NCBI GenBank assembly: GCA_903879335.1
Contig: CAIRLC010000045.1
Location: 1-45,521 of the forward strand
DNA: 45,521 nucleotides
From: an uncultured Pseudomonadota bacterium
GTDB taxonomy: Bacteria; Pseudomonadota; Gammaproteobacteria; Steroidobacterales; Steroidobacteraceae
Direction: 5' to 3'
Made by a program: the position numbers and the translations under genes. The notes below the pieces were generated by a model. That model ran no database searches. It saw only the letters and a program-made list of their open reading frames with translations, and was not told the origin of the DNA. Positions 38,114 through 45,521 of the stretch are shown piece by piece (within the stretch, counting starts at the first letter, position 1; each line of letters starts with the position of its first letter).

Positions 38114-38974
38114 TCAATCCACTAAGGTGTCCGCGCGACGACCGGCCCGTTCGTAGTGCAGCGGCAGCACGCGCCCGTACAGTTGTCGCGTGCGCTCGGG
38201 ACTCCCAATCATGTCGGGCAACTCAGCAAAACTGTAAATGGCCACATAGCGCGGACGACCACCGACCAAGGGCGCGACGCGGTGCAGCGAATAGCGTCCG
38301 CGAAAGATTTGTAAATCACCCGGCTCCAACACCAGCCGTCGGACTGAGGACGGATCGCCGTCGAGCACCCGGGCAACCCCGTCGTAATTCTCATCGGTGG
38401 CGTCTCGTAAATTGGGGCTGTACTCAAACTCGCCGCCGCGCTCGGCGTTTTGAATCGCCAGCGTCACCGTGTAATTGTTGGTATCGAAATGCCACGGGAA
38501 ACCATTACCGGCCTCTGCCATGTTCACAATCACATCCGCTAAAGGATCACCGTAGCGGTGAAATTCCTTTTCCTGCAACGCCGCTTGGATAAAGGGCGCA
38601 AAGGGCGGCCACTCGTAAATCGCGCGAATGGCGCTGTCGCCAGCAAAATGGTCAGCCGGTATGAACGCATTCGAACGGTCGAAAAACCGGCGTGATGGGT
38701 GACTGGCCGGTAGACCGTCAGGGTCTTGGGTGAAATACGGGTTCGTTCGATTGAAATTGCGGTGCGCGTAGGCCCGCACGCGTTCGCACTCCGCCACCAA
38801 GCCCGGCAAGCTCGAGGGACGCAAAAAACCCTTCAGCACCGCGCAGCCCGCCTCGGCGAGATCGTCCCGAATCTGCTGCAACAAGTCCGCCCATGCCTCT
38901 CCGGCTTGGTCGATGGGGTAACGCTCTAGATCAACGATGGCTTTAGGGTCCGGCCTTTGGTCGTTCGTATGCAT
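38114..38974 (-). CDS. Fe(II)/2-oxoglutarate-dependent dioxygenase
   Basis: The 286-residue protein has the double-stranded beta-helix iron site: H162 and D164 in FPWHFDTNNY, H231 in RYSLHRVAPL, and the 2-oxoglutarate-binding Arg in GGRPRYVAIYSF (R240 or R242). Such enzymes hydroxylate or halogenate small molecules, and several recent members act on free amino acids. The ATG at 38974 is used because an upstream GTG only adds three residues. It is divergent from the LysR regulator. Confidence 0.85.
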   Translation of the reverse strand: MHTNDQRPDPKAIVDLERYPIDQAGEAWADLLQQIRDDLAEAGCAVLKGFLRPSSLPGLVAECERVRAYAHRNFNRTNPYFTQDPDGLPASHPSRRFFDRSNAFIPADHFAGDSAIRAIYEWPPFAPFIQAALQEKEFHRYGDPLADVIVNMAEAGNGFPWHFDTNNYTVTLAIQNAERGGEFEYSPNLRDATDENYDGVARVLDGDPSSVRRLVLEPGDLQIFRGRYSLHRVAPLVGGRPRYVAIYSFAELPDMIGSPERTRQLYGRVLPLHYERAGRRADTLVD

Positions 38975-39005
38975 GTAGAGCACCCGCGATCGCTGCGACA
39001 GTTCG

Positions 39006-39043
39006 GATAATTATCAATACTTTCAGGTGTATTAGCCTGCTAA
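39006..39043. promoter_or_regulatory. cluster of palindromes in the dioxygenase/LysR gap
   Basis: Three adjacent inverted repeats fill the 93-bp gap. These are GATAATTATC at 39006-39015, AATAC/GTATT at 39016-39033 (8-bp spacer, LysR-box-like), and TTAGC/GCTAA at 39032-39043. TAGAAT at 39054 could serve as a -10 box for lysR, which would give a nearly leaderless mRNA from ATG 39068. Confidence 0.5.
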
Positions 39044-39067
39044 AAATCGGATGCTAGAATGCGCCCA

Positions 39068-39967
39068 ATGCATACTTCTAGACTCCCCGCCTTCGCCGGC
39101 TTGCTCGCGTTCGATGCGGTTGCCCGTCATGGCACCGTAGGCCGAGCCGCAGAGGCCTTGGGATTATCCCAGCCAGCCACCAGTCGGCGGATCCTAGGCT
39201 TAGAAGCAGATTTAGGCGTGCCGCTGTTTGACCGTCGCAAACGACCGATTGAACTCACGCGCGACGGACAAGATCTGTATGAGGCGCTGCGCAGTGGACT
39301 TAGCCGGATCGAGCAAACCGTCGCCCGTCTCCGCCGTGAGCCCGAGCGCGCGCTGACCATCAGTGCCGGAGCCGGATTTTCCACCTACTGGCTCATCCCG
39401 CGCCTCGCACGGATGCAGGCGCTTTTTCCCACGCAGGCGCTACAGATCGTCAGTCAGTCCCACGACCGTGAGGCAGACTCGAGCGGTGACCTTCAGATCC
39501 GCTTCGGTGACGGCGATTGGCCGGACTGTGCCGCAACGCCGCTCTTTCCCGAACGGGTATTTCCCGTGGCGAGTCCCTTGCTCCTGAAGGGTGCCCGTGC
39601 GCAGCGGACGCAGGCCATACTGGAATCGCACCCACTGCTCGACATGCGGGTCCGCCAGCAGCCGTGGTTCGACTGGCCGCAGTGGCTTGCCGCGACCGCA
39701 ACGCCAATGACAAAACGGGCGCAAATTCTGTACTTCGACAGCTATCCACTGGTCGTGTCGGCCACCTTGGCTGGCCAAGGCATTTGCCTGTGCTGGGACG
39801 GACTCCTGGACGAATTTCTCAAAAGCGGCGCCTTGTTGCGCATCGGTACGACCGACGCCCGTAGCGCTCGGGGTTATTACATCACCCACCGCCTCCACCT
39901 TCCGAGTGAGCACCCAGCCCGACGGATGGCGACATGGCTCATCGAGGACGCAGGACTCGGACGCTGA
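39068..39967 (+). CDS. LysR-family transcriptional regulator
   Basis: The 299-residue protein has an N-terminal winged helix (AFAGLLAFDAVARHGTVGRAAEALGLSQPATSRRI, residues about 7-50). A linker helix and a periplasmic-binding-like effector domain follow (about 90-290). Its similarity is to the GcvA-like branch. The ATG at 39068 is preferred over one at 39059 because the earlier one sits in a putative -10 box. Its divergent orientation suggests that it controls the dioxygenase gene. Confidence 0.9.
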   Translation: MHTSRLPAFAGLLAFDAVARHGTVGRAAEALGLSQPATSRRILGLEADLGVPLFDRRKRPIELTRDGQDLYEALRSGLSRIEQTVARLRREPERALTISAGAGFSTYWLIPRLARMQALFPTQALQIVSQSHDREADSSGDLQIRFGDGDWPDCAATPLFPERVFPVASPLLLKGARAQRTQAILESHPLLDMRVRQQPWFDWPQWLAATATPMTKRAQILYFDSYPLVVSATLAGQGICLCWDGLLDEFLKSGALLRIGTTDARSARGYYITHRLHLPSEHPARRMATWLIEDAGLGR

Positions 39968-40128
39968 GCGACGCGCATCCCAAGGCGGACGGATGACTGC
40001 TCAGTTTCTGTGGCGGGATCGGTTGGAAAGCGGAGCGATTGGGGTTTTCCCCGGCGGCAGCGACGGCAATTAGTGCGATAATCGCGCCGCCGAAAGGCTC
40101 AAATTCTGGAACTTCTGAGGATTGATGC

Positions 40129-42366
40129 ATGAGCAGCGAACCAACCATCATTTACACGCTCACGGACGAAGCACCCTTGCTGGCGACTTACTCGTTCCTG
40201 CCCCTCATCCGAGCCTTCACACAACCGGCTGGCGTGCACCTCGCGTCCAGCGACATATCAGTGGCTGCGCGCATCTTGGGTAACTTCCCAGAATTCCTGA
40301 CCGAAGCCCAACGCGTCCCAGACACTCTGGCCACCTTAGGTCAGAAGACCCTGGAGCCTGACGCCAACATCATCAAGTTGCCGAACATCAGCGCCTCGGT
40401 GCCGCAACTACTGGCCGCGATCAAAGAACTCCAGAGCAAAGGCTACGCGATTCCAGATTATCCGAGCGACCCGAAGACCGATGAAGAAAAGGCCGTGAAG
40501 GCACGCTACGCCAAGTGCATTGGCTCATCGGTGAATCCAGTGCTGCGTGAAGGCAATTCCGACCGCCGCGCACCACGCGCAGTCAAAGAATATGCGCGCA
40601 AGAACCCACACTCGATGGGCGTCTGGTCGCAGGCGTCGCGCACGCACGTATCGCACATGCATGCCGGTGACTTCTATCACGGCGAGAAGTCGATGACGCT
40701 CGACCGCGCCCGCGACGTGCGGATGGAACTGGTCACGACGAACGGTGAGACGACTGTGCTCAAGCCGAAGGTCTCGCTGCAGGCCGGCGAAATCATTGAT
40801 TCGATGTTCATGTCGAAGAAAGCGCTGCTCGACTTCTACGAACGTGAAATCGATGACGCCCATAAATCCGGCGTCATGTTCTCGCTGCACGTCAAAGCTA
40901 CCATGATGAAAGTCTCGCACCCGATCGTCTTCGGACACTGCGTGCGCACCTTCTACCGGGAAGCCTTCGAAAAGCACGGCGCGATGTTCGACGAGCTGGG
41001 CATCAACGTCAATAACGGCATGAGTGATCTGTACGCCAAGATCGCCACGCTGCCGAGCTCGCAACGTGAAGAAGTCGTTCGCGACTTGCATGCCTGCCAG
41101 GAGCACCGGCCAGAACTGGCGATGGTCGATTCCGCCAAGGGCATCACGAACTTCCACTCACCGAGCGACGTCATTGTCGACGCCTCCATGCCGGCCATGA
41201 TCCGCGCGGGTGGAAAAATGTACGGCGCCGACGGCCGTCTGAAAGAGGTCAAGGCCGTCATTCCGGAAAGCACCTTTGCTCGCATCTATCAGGAGATGAT
41301 CAACTTCTGTAAGTGGCATGGTGCTTTTGATCCTCGCACCATGGGCACTGTCCCGAACGTCGGACTGATGGCACAGCAGGCTGAGGAATACGGCTCGCAT
41401 GACAAGACCTTCGAGATCCCGTCCGATGGCATCGCCAACATCACCGACATCGACACCGGCGAAGTGTTGCTCAGCCAAACCGTCGAGGCCGGCGATATTT
41501 TCCGGATGTGTCAGGTCAAGGACGCACCGATCCGCGATTGGGTCAAACTCGCGGTCAATCGCTGCCGCAATTCCGGCATGCCCACCGTGTTCTGGCTGGA
41601 TCCTTACCGACCCCACGAAGCTGAACTGATCAAGAAAGTGCAGACCTATCTCAAGGATCACGACACTGCAGGGCTCGATATTCAGATCATGTCCCAGGTT
41701 CGGGCGATGCGGTATACGCTGGAGCGCGTCATCCGCGGTCTGGACACGATCTCGGTGACCGGCAATATCCTGCGCGACTACCTCACTGATCTCTTCCCGA
41801 TCATGGAACTGGGCACCAGCGCCAAGATGCTCTCAATCGTGCCGCTCATGGCCGGCGGCGGCATGTATGAGACCGGTGCGGGAGGCTCAGCGCCGAAGCA
41901 CGTGCAGCAGTTGGTTGAGGAAAATCACCTGCGCTGGGACTCACTGGGTGAGTTCTTAGCCTTAGCCGTCAGTTTGGAAGACCTCGGGCTCAAGACGGGC
42001 AATCAGAAGGCCAAGGTTCTAGCGACCACCCTCGACATGGCGACCGGCAAATTGTTGGACAACCGCAAGTCGCCGTCCCCCAAGACCGGCGAATTGGACA
42101 ATCGCGGCAGCCAGTTCTATCTCGTGATGTACTGGGCTGAAGCGCTCGCCGCGCAAAGCGAGGACGCTGAACTGGCCCGGCACTTCGCGCCCCTGGCGAC
42201 GTCCTTAGCCCAGAATGAAGCCACCATCGTGGCTGAACTGGCGGCCGTTCAAGGGAAGCCGGCGGACATTGGCGGTTATTACTGGGCAGATCCAGCCAAG
42301 ATCGGCGCGGTCATGCGCCCGAGTGCAACACTGAATGCGATTATCGACAGCGCCAGTGCTGCGTAA
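40129..42366 (+). CDS. icd: NADP-dependent isocitrate dehydrogenase, monomeric type
   Basis: This large single-chain enzyme converts isocitrate to 2-oxoglutarate with NADP+ in the TCA cycle. The 745-residue length and sequence match the monomeric family. Visible motifs are [13 protein letters not shown] (about residue 83), [18 protein letters not shown] (about 131-148), [16 protein letters not shown] and [16 protein letters not shown]. The usual homodimeric Icd is unrelated in length. A GAGG ribosome binding site precedes the ATG. With aceA it makes up the isocitrate branch point. Confidence 0.97.
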   Translation: MSSEPTIIYTLTDEAPLLATYSFLPLIRAFTQPAGVHLASSDISVAARILGNFPEFLTEAQRVPDTLATLGQKTLEPDANIIKLPNISASVPQLLAAIKELQSKGYAIPDYPSDPKTDEEKAVKARYAKCIGSSVNPVLREGNSDRRAPRAVKEYARKNPHSMGVWSQASRTHVSHMHAGDFYHGEKSMTLDRARDVRMELVTTNGETTVLKPKVSLQAGEIIDSMFMSKKALLDFYEREIDDAHKSGVMFSLHVKATMMKVSHPIVFGHCVRTFYREAFEKHGAMFDELGINVNNGMSDLYAKIATLPSSQREEVVRDLHACQEHRPELAMVDSAKGITNFHSPSDVIVDASMPAMIRAGGKMYGADGRLKEVKAVIPESTFARIYQEMINFCKWHGAFDPRTMGTVPNVGLMAQQAEEYGSHDKTFEIPSDGIANITDIDTGEVLLSQTVEAGDIFRMCQVKDAPIRDWVKLAVNRCRNSGMPTVFWLDPYRPHEAELIKKVQTYLKDHDTAGLDIQIMSQVRAMRYTLERVIRGLDTISVTGNILRDYLTDLFPIMELGTSAKMLSIVPLMAGGGMYETGAGGSAPKHVQQLVEENHLRWDSLGEFLALAVSLEDLGLKTGNQKAKVLATTLDMATGKLLDNRKSPSPKTGELDNRGSQFYLVMYWAEALAAQSEDAELARHFAPLATSLAQNEATIVAELAAVQGKPADIGGYYWADPAKIGAVMRPSATLNAIIDSASAA

Positions 42367-42380
42367 TTGAGGCGAAAACA

Positions 42381-42420
42381 GCTCTGTTGCCTGACCTAGG
42401 CTCAGTCAACAGAGCGCTTT
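42381..42420 (+). terminator. rho-independent terminator of icd
   Basis: GCTCTGTTG (42381-42389) pairs with CAACAGAGC (42407-42415) and is followed by GCTTTT. It lies 15 bp past the icd stop. Confidence 0.85.
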
Positions 42421-42482
42421 TCGGAGGCTCGTCATCAGGTCACCGTGGCGTGATGGTGCCTGGCCCCGCAGATCTCCCGCGC

Positions 42483-43001
42483 TTAGGACTTGGGTGGGAT
42501 CGCCGGTAAGAAGTCGATCATCTCGATCTCGAACACGAGCGTCGCGTTCGGCGGAATCGCCTTCGCCGAGCCTTTTTCACCACTGCCCTTATCACCGAAA
42601 CCGAGCGATGGCGGGATCACCAACCGGCGCTTACCGCCGGTCCGCATGCCCACGATGCCGGCATCCCATCCCATAATCACGCGTTGCTTCCCCAACTGAA
42701 ACACGAAGGGCTCACCGCGGTCGACGGAACTGTCGAATTGCTCGCCTTTGCCATCGGGTGCGGCCGGGTCATAGAACCAGCCCACAAAATTAAACCGGAC
42801 CCACGCCCCAGTCTCAGCCTGCTCGCCATAGCCGCGCTCCAGGTCGATCACCTTATAGCCATTGGCGACCATCATCCCCGAGACGCCCTTACCTTGCGCT
42901 AAGGAGAGCGCGATGGGGTTATCCTTCGGGTCGGCGAACGCCTGAGTAGCGCCAAGCACGAGTACAACGACACTCATCGCGCGAACAAGCATTTGAGTCA
43001 T
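42483..43001 (-). CDS. periplasmic FKBP-type peptidyl-prolyl isomerase
   Basis: The 172-residue protein has a signal peptide (MTQMLVRAMSVVVLVLGA..., ending AFA). An FKBP domain follows, with FNFVGWFYDP, GEQFDSSVDRGEPFVFQLG, VIMGWDAGIVGM and GGKRRLVIPPSLGFGD. It isomerises Xaa-Pro bonds in exported proteins. The ATG at 43001 is chosen over one at 43010 because GGAAGG directly abuts the upper ATG but is ideally spaced (9 bp) for the lower one. Confidence 0.93.
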   Translation of the reverse strand: MTQMLVRAMSVVVLVLGATQAFADPKDNPIALSLAQGKGVSGMMVANGYKVIDLERGYGEQAETGAWVRFNFVGWFYDPAAPDGKGEQFDSSVDRGEPFVFQLGKQRVIMGWDAGIVGMRTGGKRRLVIPPSLGFGDKGSGEKGSAKAIPPNATLVFEIEMIDFLPAIPPKS

Positions 43002-43066
43002 GTTGATCATCCTTCCAGCAACGATTGACTGTCTTTGACCGAAGTGTAGCGATTTTTAGGGTTCGC

Positions 43067-43267
43067 GTAGTTGCCATGCGCGCATGAGCGCTAGTCATCA
43101 GACAGCTCGGGCCGCAGCCGATAGCCCGCAGGGTTGAGACAAATCTTTTCGCAATGCGCACGCAACTCAGCCACGAAAGTTCCGGCGCGAATCGGATTGT
43201 CTTGTGCAATGTAGTCGCCGATCTCCTCAAGATCGAACGCCGCCAAAGGCGTGATCAGCAATTGCAT
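43067..43267 (-). pseudogene. broken ParE-family toxin gene
   Basis: The minus strand from ATG 43267 reads MQLLITPLAAFDLEEIGDY and continues to GYRLRPELSDD, typical of ParE. It then meets TAG at 43091 after 58 residues, where a normal ParE has about 95. The same frame continues with RSCAHGNY, the expected next ParE motif, to about 43067, and then unrelated sequence. So a nonsense mutation (probably from a Leu codon) and a 3' loss both hit the gene. Its ATG shares a base with the parD stop (TAATG). Confidence 0.85.
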
Positions 43268-43533
43268 TAGCGAGCTTGGCGAGTCGCCTGCTGTGCGTAT
43301 TTGGCTTGTAATCGTTCAAAAACCGGCTCCGCAGCAAGTGCTTCGCCGCTGGCCTTGCCTGCGGCGATATCATTTCTTAGTGCTTGGAGTTGGATGGCCT
43401 GCTGGCGCTCGGCGTCCTCAAGCAAGCGCAGTCCCGCACGGACGACTTCACTGACGTTGTTGTAGCGGCCGCTTTCGACTTGGTCGCGGATGAAGGTCTC
43501 AAAATGGGGGCTCAGGGCAACGCTGGTGGGCAT
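43267..43533 (-). CDS. ParD-family antitoxin
   Basis: The 88-residue protein matches the ParD/CC2985 type. It begins SVALSPHFETFIRDQVESGRY and has the ribbon-helix-helix helix NNVSEVVRAGLRLLEDAE, then a toxin-binding tail. AGGAG upstream supports the ATG at 43533. It overlaps the parE start by one base. It appears intact although its toxin is broken, so it is probably an orphan that still represses its own promoter. Confidence 0.9.
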   Translation of the reverse strand: MPTSVALSPHFETFIRDQVESGRYNNVSEVVRAGLRLLEDAERQQAIQLQALRNDIAAGKASGEALAAEPVFERLQAKYAQQATRQAR

Positions 43534-43547
43534 GATGCTCTCCTAAC

Positions 43548-43558
43548 AGTTAATAACT
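43548..43558. promoter_or_regulatory. putative ParD operator
   Basis: AGTTA and TAACT form a perfect 11-bp palindrome with a 1-bp centre. It is 14 bp upstream of the parD ATG in an AT-rich patch. Ribbon-helix-helix antitoxins repress through such sites. The short length keeps confidence low. Confidence 0.4.
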
Positions 43559-43586
43559 ATTAATATTCACCGGCCAATAAGCCTTG

Positions 43587-43860
43587 TCAAGATTGACCGG
43601 ATGACAGCAGCAAAGACTCAGCCTCCTTCCTGATCACCAACCCAGGTAGCACTCGCCCTGCGCCGTAAACCCACCGCCGTAACTCCTGCGCCACAGCTGG
43701 CCAGTCACGCTGATTGACCCGCCGCCTAAGCGTCGACGTCTGCAACCGACCGGCCCCGAGGTTGAATGTGAAATCCACACTGGCCGCAAGCCGCGTTTCC
43801 GGCTCGGTGGCAAGCACCGGACAGTAGCGCAGCGAGGCCTTCAGTGCATCGGCCAGGTCG
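43587..43860 (-). pseudogene. C-terminal fragment of a phage GH24 lysozyme
   Basis: The minus strand encodes the tail of a phage-type lysozyme: DFTFNLGAGRLQTSTLRRR, LRRWVYGAGRVLPGLVIRKEAE, then a short end SSGQS. The N-terminal catalytic part (Glu/Asp/Thr triad) is missing. Homology starts at about 43860, next to a terminator. A TTG-initiated open frame reaches 43880, but it is unlikely to be a real gene. Confidence 0.8.
43661..43860. repeat. lysozyme-tail direct repeat, copy 1
   Basis: This stretch aligns without gaps to 44341-44540 (offset 680). I count 20 mismatches in 200 positions (90% identity), including a perfect 54-bp run at 43781-43834 against 44461-44514. The repeat thins out at 43622-43660. 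Confidence 0.9.
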
Positions 43861-43878
43861 CAGTCAGGAGCCCAAAGC

Positions 43879-43902
43879 AAAAAGCCCCGCGTGGTGCGGG
43901 GC
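43879..43902 (-). terminator. rho-independent terminator
   Basis: On the minus strand GCCCCGC (43896-43902) pairs with GCGGGGC (43884-43890) across ACCAC, followed by TTTTT. It would stop transcripts arriving from the right, just before the lysozyme fragment. Confidence 0.9.
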
Positions 43903-44150
43903 CTGAGGCTACCTCAAGGCCTGCTGAGCAGGTTTGAGGTCTTTGTACTGGCGGGCCAGAAGACACCAGATCACAAACCGCCTAAGTTTTCCAAGGGCAA
44001 GTAGATCAAGCTCTTGGGGCCCGGTTCATCATTCTAAATGTTGAGACAGCTATTCGATACGGCGATGTAACCCGAGAGGTCAGATCGACTTGATAGTTCT
44101 TCGGGATCGAAGCAAACATTCGGCTTCATCAAACCAAAGGAGCCCGCATC
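43903..44150. other. non-coding stretch between terminator and small ORF
   Basis: About 250 bp with no convincing reading frame or known motif. GC looks lower than in the chromosomal part. It ends in the ribosome binding site of the small gene at 44151. Confidence 0.45.
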
Positions 44151-44348
44151 ATGCAATCTCACCCCCAAGAACCAATCTACTCAAAGCCCGAGCCAAGTCC
44201 CATGGCCATCGTAGGTGCAATCCTTGCCCAAGGCGCAATTCGATGTCTTGATCGGCAGAAAAAGGAACAAAGAGTTGCTCAAAAAAGTAGCGAAACCTCC
44301 GCCTCGCGCCTGAGAACCAACCCTGGCAGTACTCTGCCGCCACCGTAA
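44151..44348 (+). CDS. small ORF cut by the rearrangement junction
   Basis: The 65-residue frame starts after a strong AAGGAG (44137-44142, spacing 8), MQSHPQEPIYSKPEPSPMAIVGA, with a hydrophobic patch AIVGAILAQGA and a basic stretch RQKKEQR. From about residue 44 (44281 on) it reads the antisense of the lysozyme tail, so its native 3' end has probably been replaced. I do not recognise the family. It may be a remnant of a phage or plasmid gene. Confidence 0.5.
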   Translation: MQSHPQEPIYSKPEPSPMAIVGAILAQGAIRCLDRQKKEQRVAQKSSETSASRLRTNPGSTLPPP

Positions 44349-45220
44349 ACCCACCGCCGTAACTCCTGCCCCGCACCTGGCCAGTCCCGCTGATTGACAC
44401 GCCGTCGAAGCGTTGACACCTGCAACCTACCGGCTCCAAGGTTGAACGTGAAATCCACAATGGCCGCAAGCCGCGTTTCCGGCTCGGTGGCAAGCACCGG
44501 ACAGTAGCGCAGCGCGGCCTTCAGTGCGTCGGCCATGTCAGTAGCAAGATAAGCCTCGCCCTCTTCCATAGTGATCGGCACCTTACCACGCATCTTGTCC
44601 TTGGCGTTGTTGCCGTAGTCCACGTTGTAGGGTGGATCGGTGAAGGCCATGTCGGCGAGTTGACCGTTCATCAGGCGCTCGACATCGGAGAGCACAGTGG
44701 AGTCGCCGCACAGCAAACGGTGCTGACCCAGGACCCACACATCGCCTGTTTTGGAGACAGGGTCCGCTGGCACATCGGGTACTGCATCGTCTTCGGTCAG
44801 ACCCGTGGTGTCGCCGTCGCCATTGAGCAAACGCTCGAGTTCTTCGTCACCAAAGCCCATCAGATCCAGATTGAAGTCAGCCTCATCGAGTTCGGCAATC
44901 TCAAGCTTGAGCAACTCTTCGTCCCAGCCAGCGTTGGCAGCGATGCGGTTGTCGGCCAGGATGTAGGCTTTCTTTTGTATTGCGGTGAGGTGGCCCAACT
45001 CGATCACGGGCACTTGTGTCAGTGCAAGTTTGCGCGCCGCAGCCAGACGTCCGTGACCAGCGATCACGCCTTTGTCGCCGTCGGTGAGGATCGGATTGGT
45101 AAAGCCAAACTCGGAGATCGAGGCGGCAATCTGTGCCACCTGGTCTTCGCTGTGGGTGCGGGCGTTTCGCGCATACGGGATGAGCGAATCCACCGCGACC
45201 ATTCGGATCTCGGGTGTCAT
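44279..45220 (-). pseudogene. ParB-like/DNA methyltransferase fragment fused to a lysozyme tail
   Basis: The 313-residue open frame is a chimera. Residues 1 to about 95 are a ParB/Srx-like domain (GVIAGHGRLAAARKL), and about 160-213 begin a phage-type adenine/cytosine-N4 methyltransferase (VLGQHRLLCGDST, DPPY at 195-198). At about residue 213 (44582) it switches in frame to a GH24 lysozyme tail (VPITMEEGEAYL, then DFTFNLGAGRLQ). The methyltransferase has lost everything after DPPY and the lysozyme its catalytic part. Neither activity is expected. It may still be transcribed, and the ParB-like part might bind DNA. Confidence 0.85.
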
Positions 45221-45310
45221 AGGAAAGCTTTCGGGTTGGGACGCAGCGTGCAGGTCAACCAGCGAGGGTTGCTTGCAAGCGCGATAGATGCGGGGAAGTC
45301 AAGACCCAAA

Positions 45311-45344
45311 CAAAACGCCCACAAGGCGCGAACCGTGTGGGCGT
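45311..45344 (-). terminator. rho-independent terminator
   Basis: On the minus strand ACGCCCACA (45336-45344) pairs with TGTGGGCGT (45315-45323), followed by TTTTG. It would end transcription of the partial gene at the window edge. Confidence 0.88.
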
Positions 45345-45409
45345 AATTTGAGTGATTAGCAGAATGCTACCTCTTCGATATATACCGCGTCAATAGGTTA
45401 TTTGATGAT

Positions 45410-45521
45410 TTATCGCGAGTACCCGTAATGCACCGCCAACACCCCCAAAGCGCCAACCAAAATGCCCTTGGCCTCGTACTGGTTGAGCGTGCGTCCGTTC
45501 CACCCCTCTTGGGCAGACCAC
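45410..45521 (-). CDS. 3' end of an unidentified gene (partial)
   Basis: The last 36 codons of a minus-strand gene run off the window edge. They read WSAQEGWNGRTLNQYEAKG, then a hydrophobic helix ILVGALGVLAV, and end HYGYSR before TAA at 45410. A C-terminal membrane segment suggests a small phage or envelope protein (holin-like is possible), but I do not recognise it. It is followed by the terminator at 45311-45344. Confidence 0.6.
   Translation of the reverse strand, partial: WSAQEGWNGRTLNQYEAKGILVGALGVLAVHYGYSR

Noticed and set aside
40041-40052. GGGGTTTTCCCC palindrome upstream of icd
   Set aside because: Only 4-bp arms. It is weak for a terminator or operator and could be chance in this GC range.
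42919-43230. 103-residue minus-strand open frame over the ParE region
   Set aside because: It is out of frame with the ParE sequence and overlaps the FKBP signal peptide. The ParE homology lies in another frame.
44660-45346. 228-residue open frame on the plus strand
   Set aside because: It is antisense to the ParB/methyltransferase frame, whose sequence is clearly protein-like. It has no domain of its own.

Overview
The window looks like chromosomal DNA of a gammaproteobacterium with fairly high GC. The main evidence is the block ruvC-ruvA-ruvB-ybgC-tolQ-tolR-tolA-tolB-pal-cpoB-queE-queC followed by a tRNA-Lys gene. From memory this order closely matches Pseudomonas and its relatives. A RelA with a degenerate HD domain, sucA-sucB-lpdA as one unit and a monomeric isocitrate dehydrogenase fit the same assignment. 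I cannot name the genus from sequence alone. No rRNA genes, CRISPR array or intact insertion sequence was seen.

Layout. Positions 270-9177 hold the minus-strand housekeeping block: Holliday-junction resolution, the Tol-Pal envelope system, and two enzymes of 7-deazaguanine (queuosine) synthesis. Positions 9262-11385 encode the (p)ppGpp synthetase RelA, whose stop codon abuts the stop of lpdA. The 2-oxoglutarate dehydrogenase genes follow (11386-16910, minus). Positions 17033-20941 carry a DUF4236 membrane protein, an acyl-CoA synthetase-like ligase and isocitrate lyase aceA (all minus). A RamB/MccR-type regulator is divergent from aceA across three 14-bp repeats. At the far end lies monomeric Icd (40129-42366). 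The window therefore holds both enzymes that compete for isocitrate, plus the downstream 2-oxoglutarate dehydrogenase.

Positions 22652-42366 are mostly accessory. They contain tRNA-Arg(CCT), a YncE-like beta-propeller, a tripartite outer-membrane factor/adaptor/RND efflux operon, tRNA-Ala(CGC) with a terminator, a GNAT, and a membrane-anchored histidine-phosphatase-like protein that has lost its catalytic residues. A secreted transglutaminase-like protein is divergent from that pseudoenzyme. Next come a PadR/PspC pair with a palindromic operator, a secreted clan GH-D glycosidase, an SdpR/SdpI pair with its own operator, and a ureidoglycolate-lyase-family gene. A convergent Fe(II)/2OG dioxygenase with a divergent LysR regulator follows.

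Positions 42483-45521 start with a periplasmic FKBP and then become a decayed mobile region. It has a ParD antitoxin whose ParE partner is broken by an in-frame stop and loses homology soon after, and two copies (90% identical over 200 bp) of the tail of a phage GH24 lysozyme. One tail is fused in frame to a ParB-like/DNA-methyltransferase fragment. A small gene runs into the rearrangement junction, there are two phage-like terminators, and a partial gene sits at the window edge. The most unusual signals are this lysozyme/methyltransferase chimera, the dead phosphatase/transglutaminase pair and the three operators readable from sequence.
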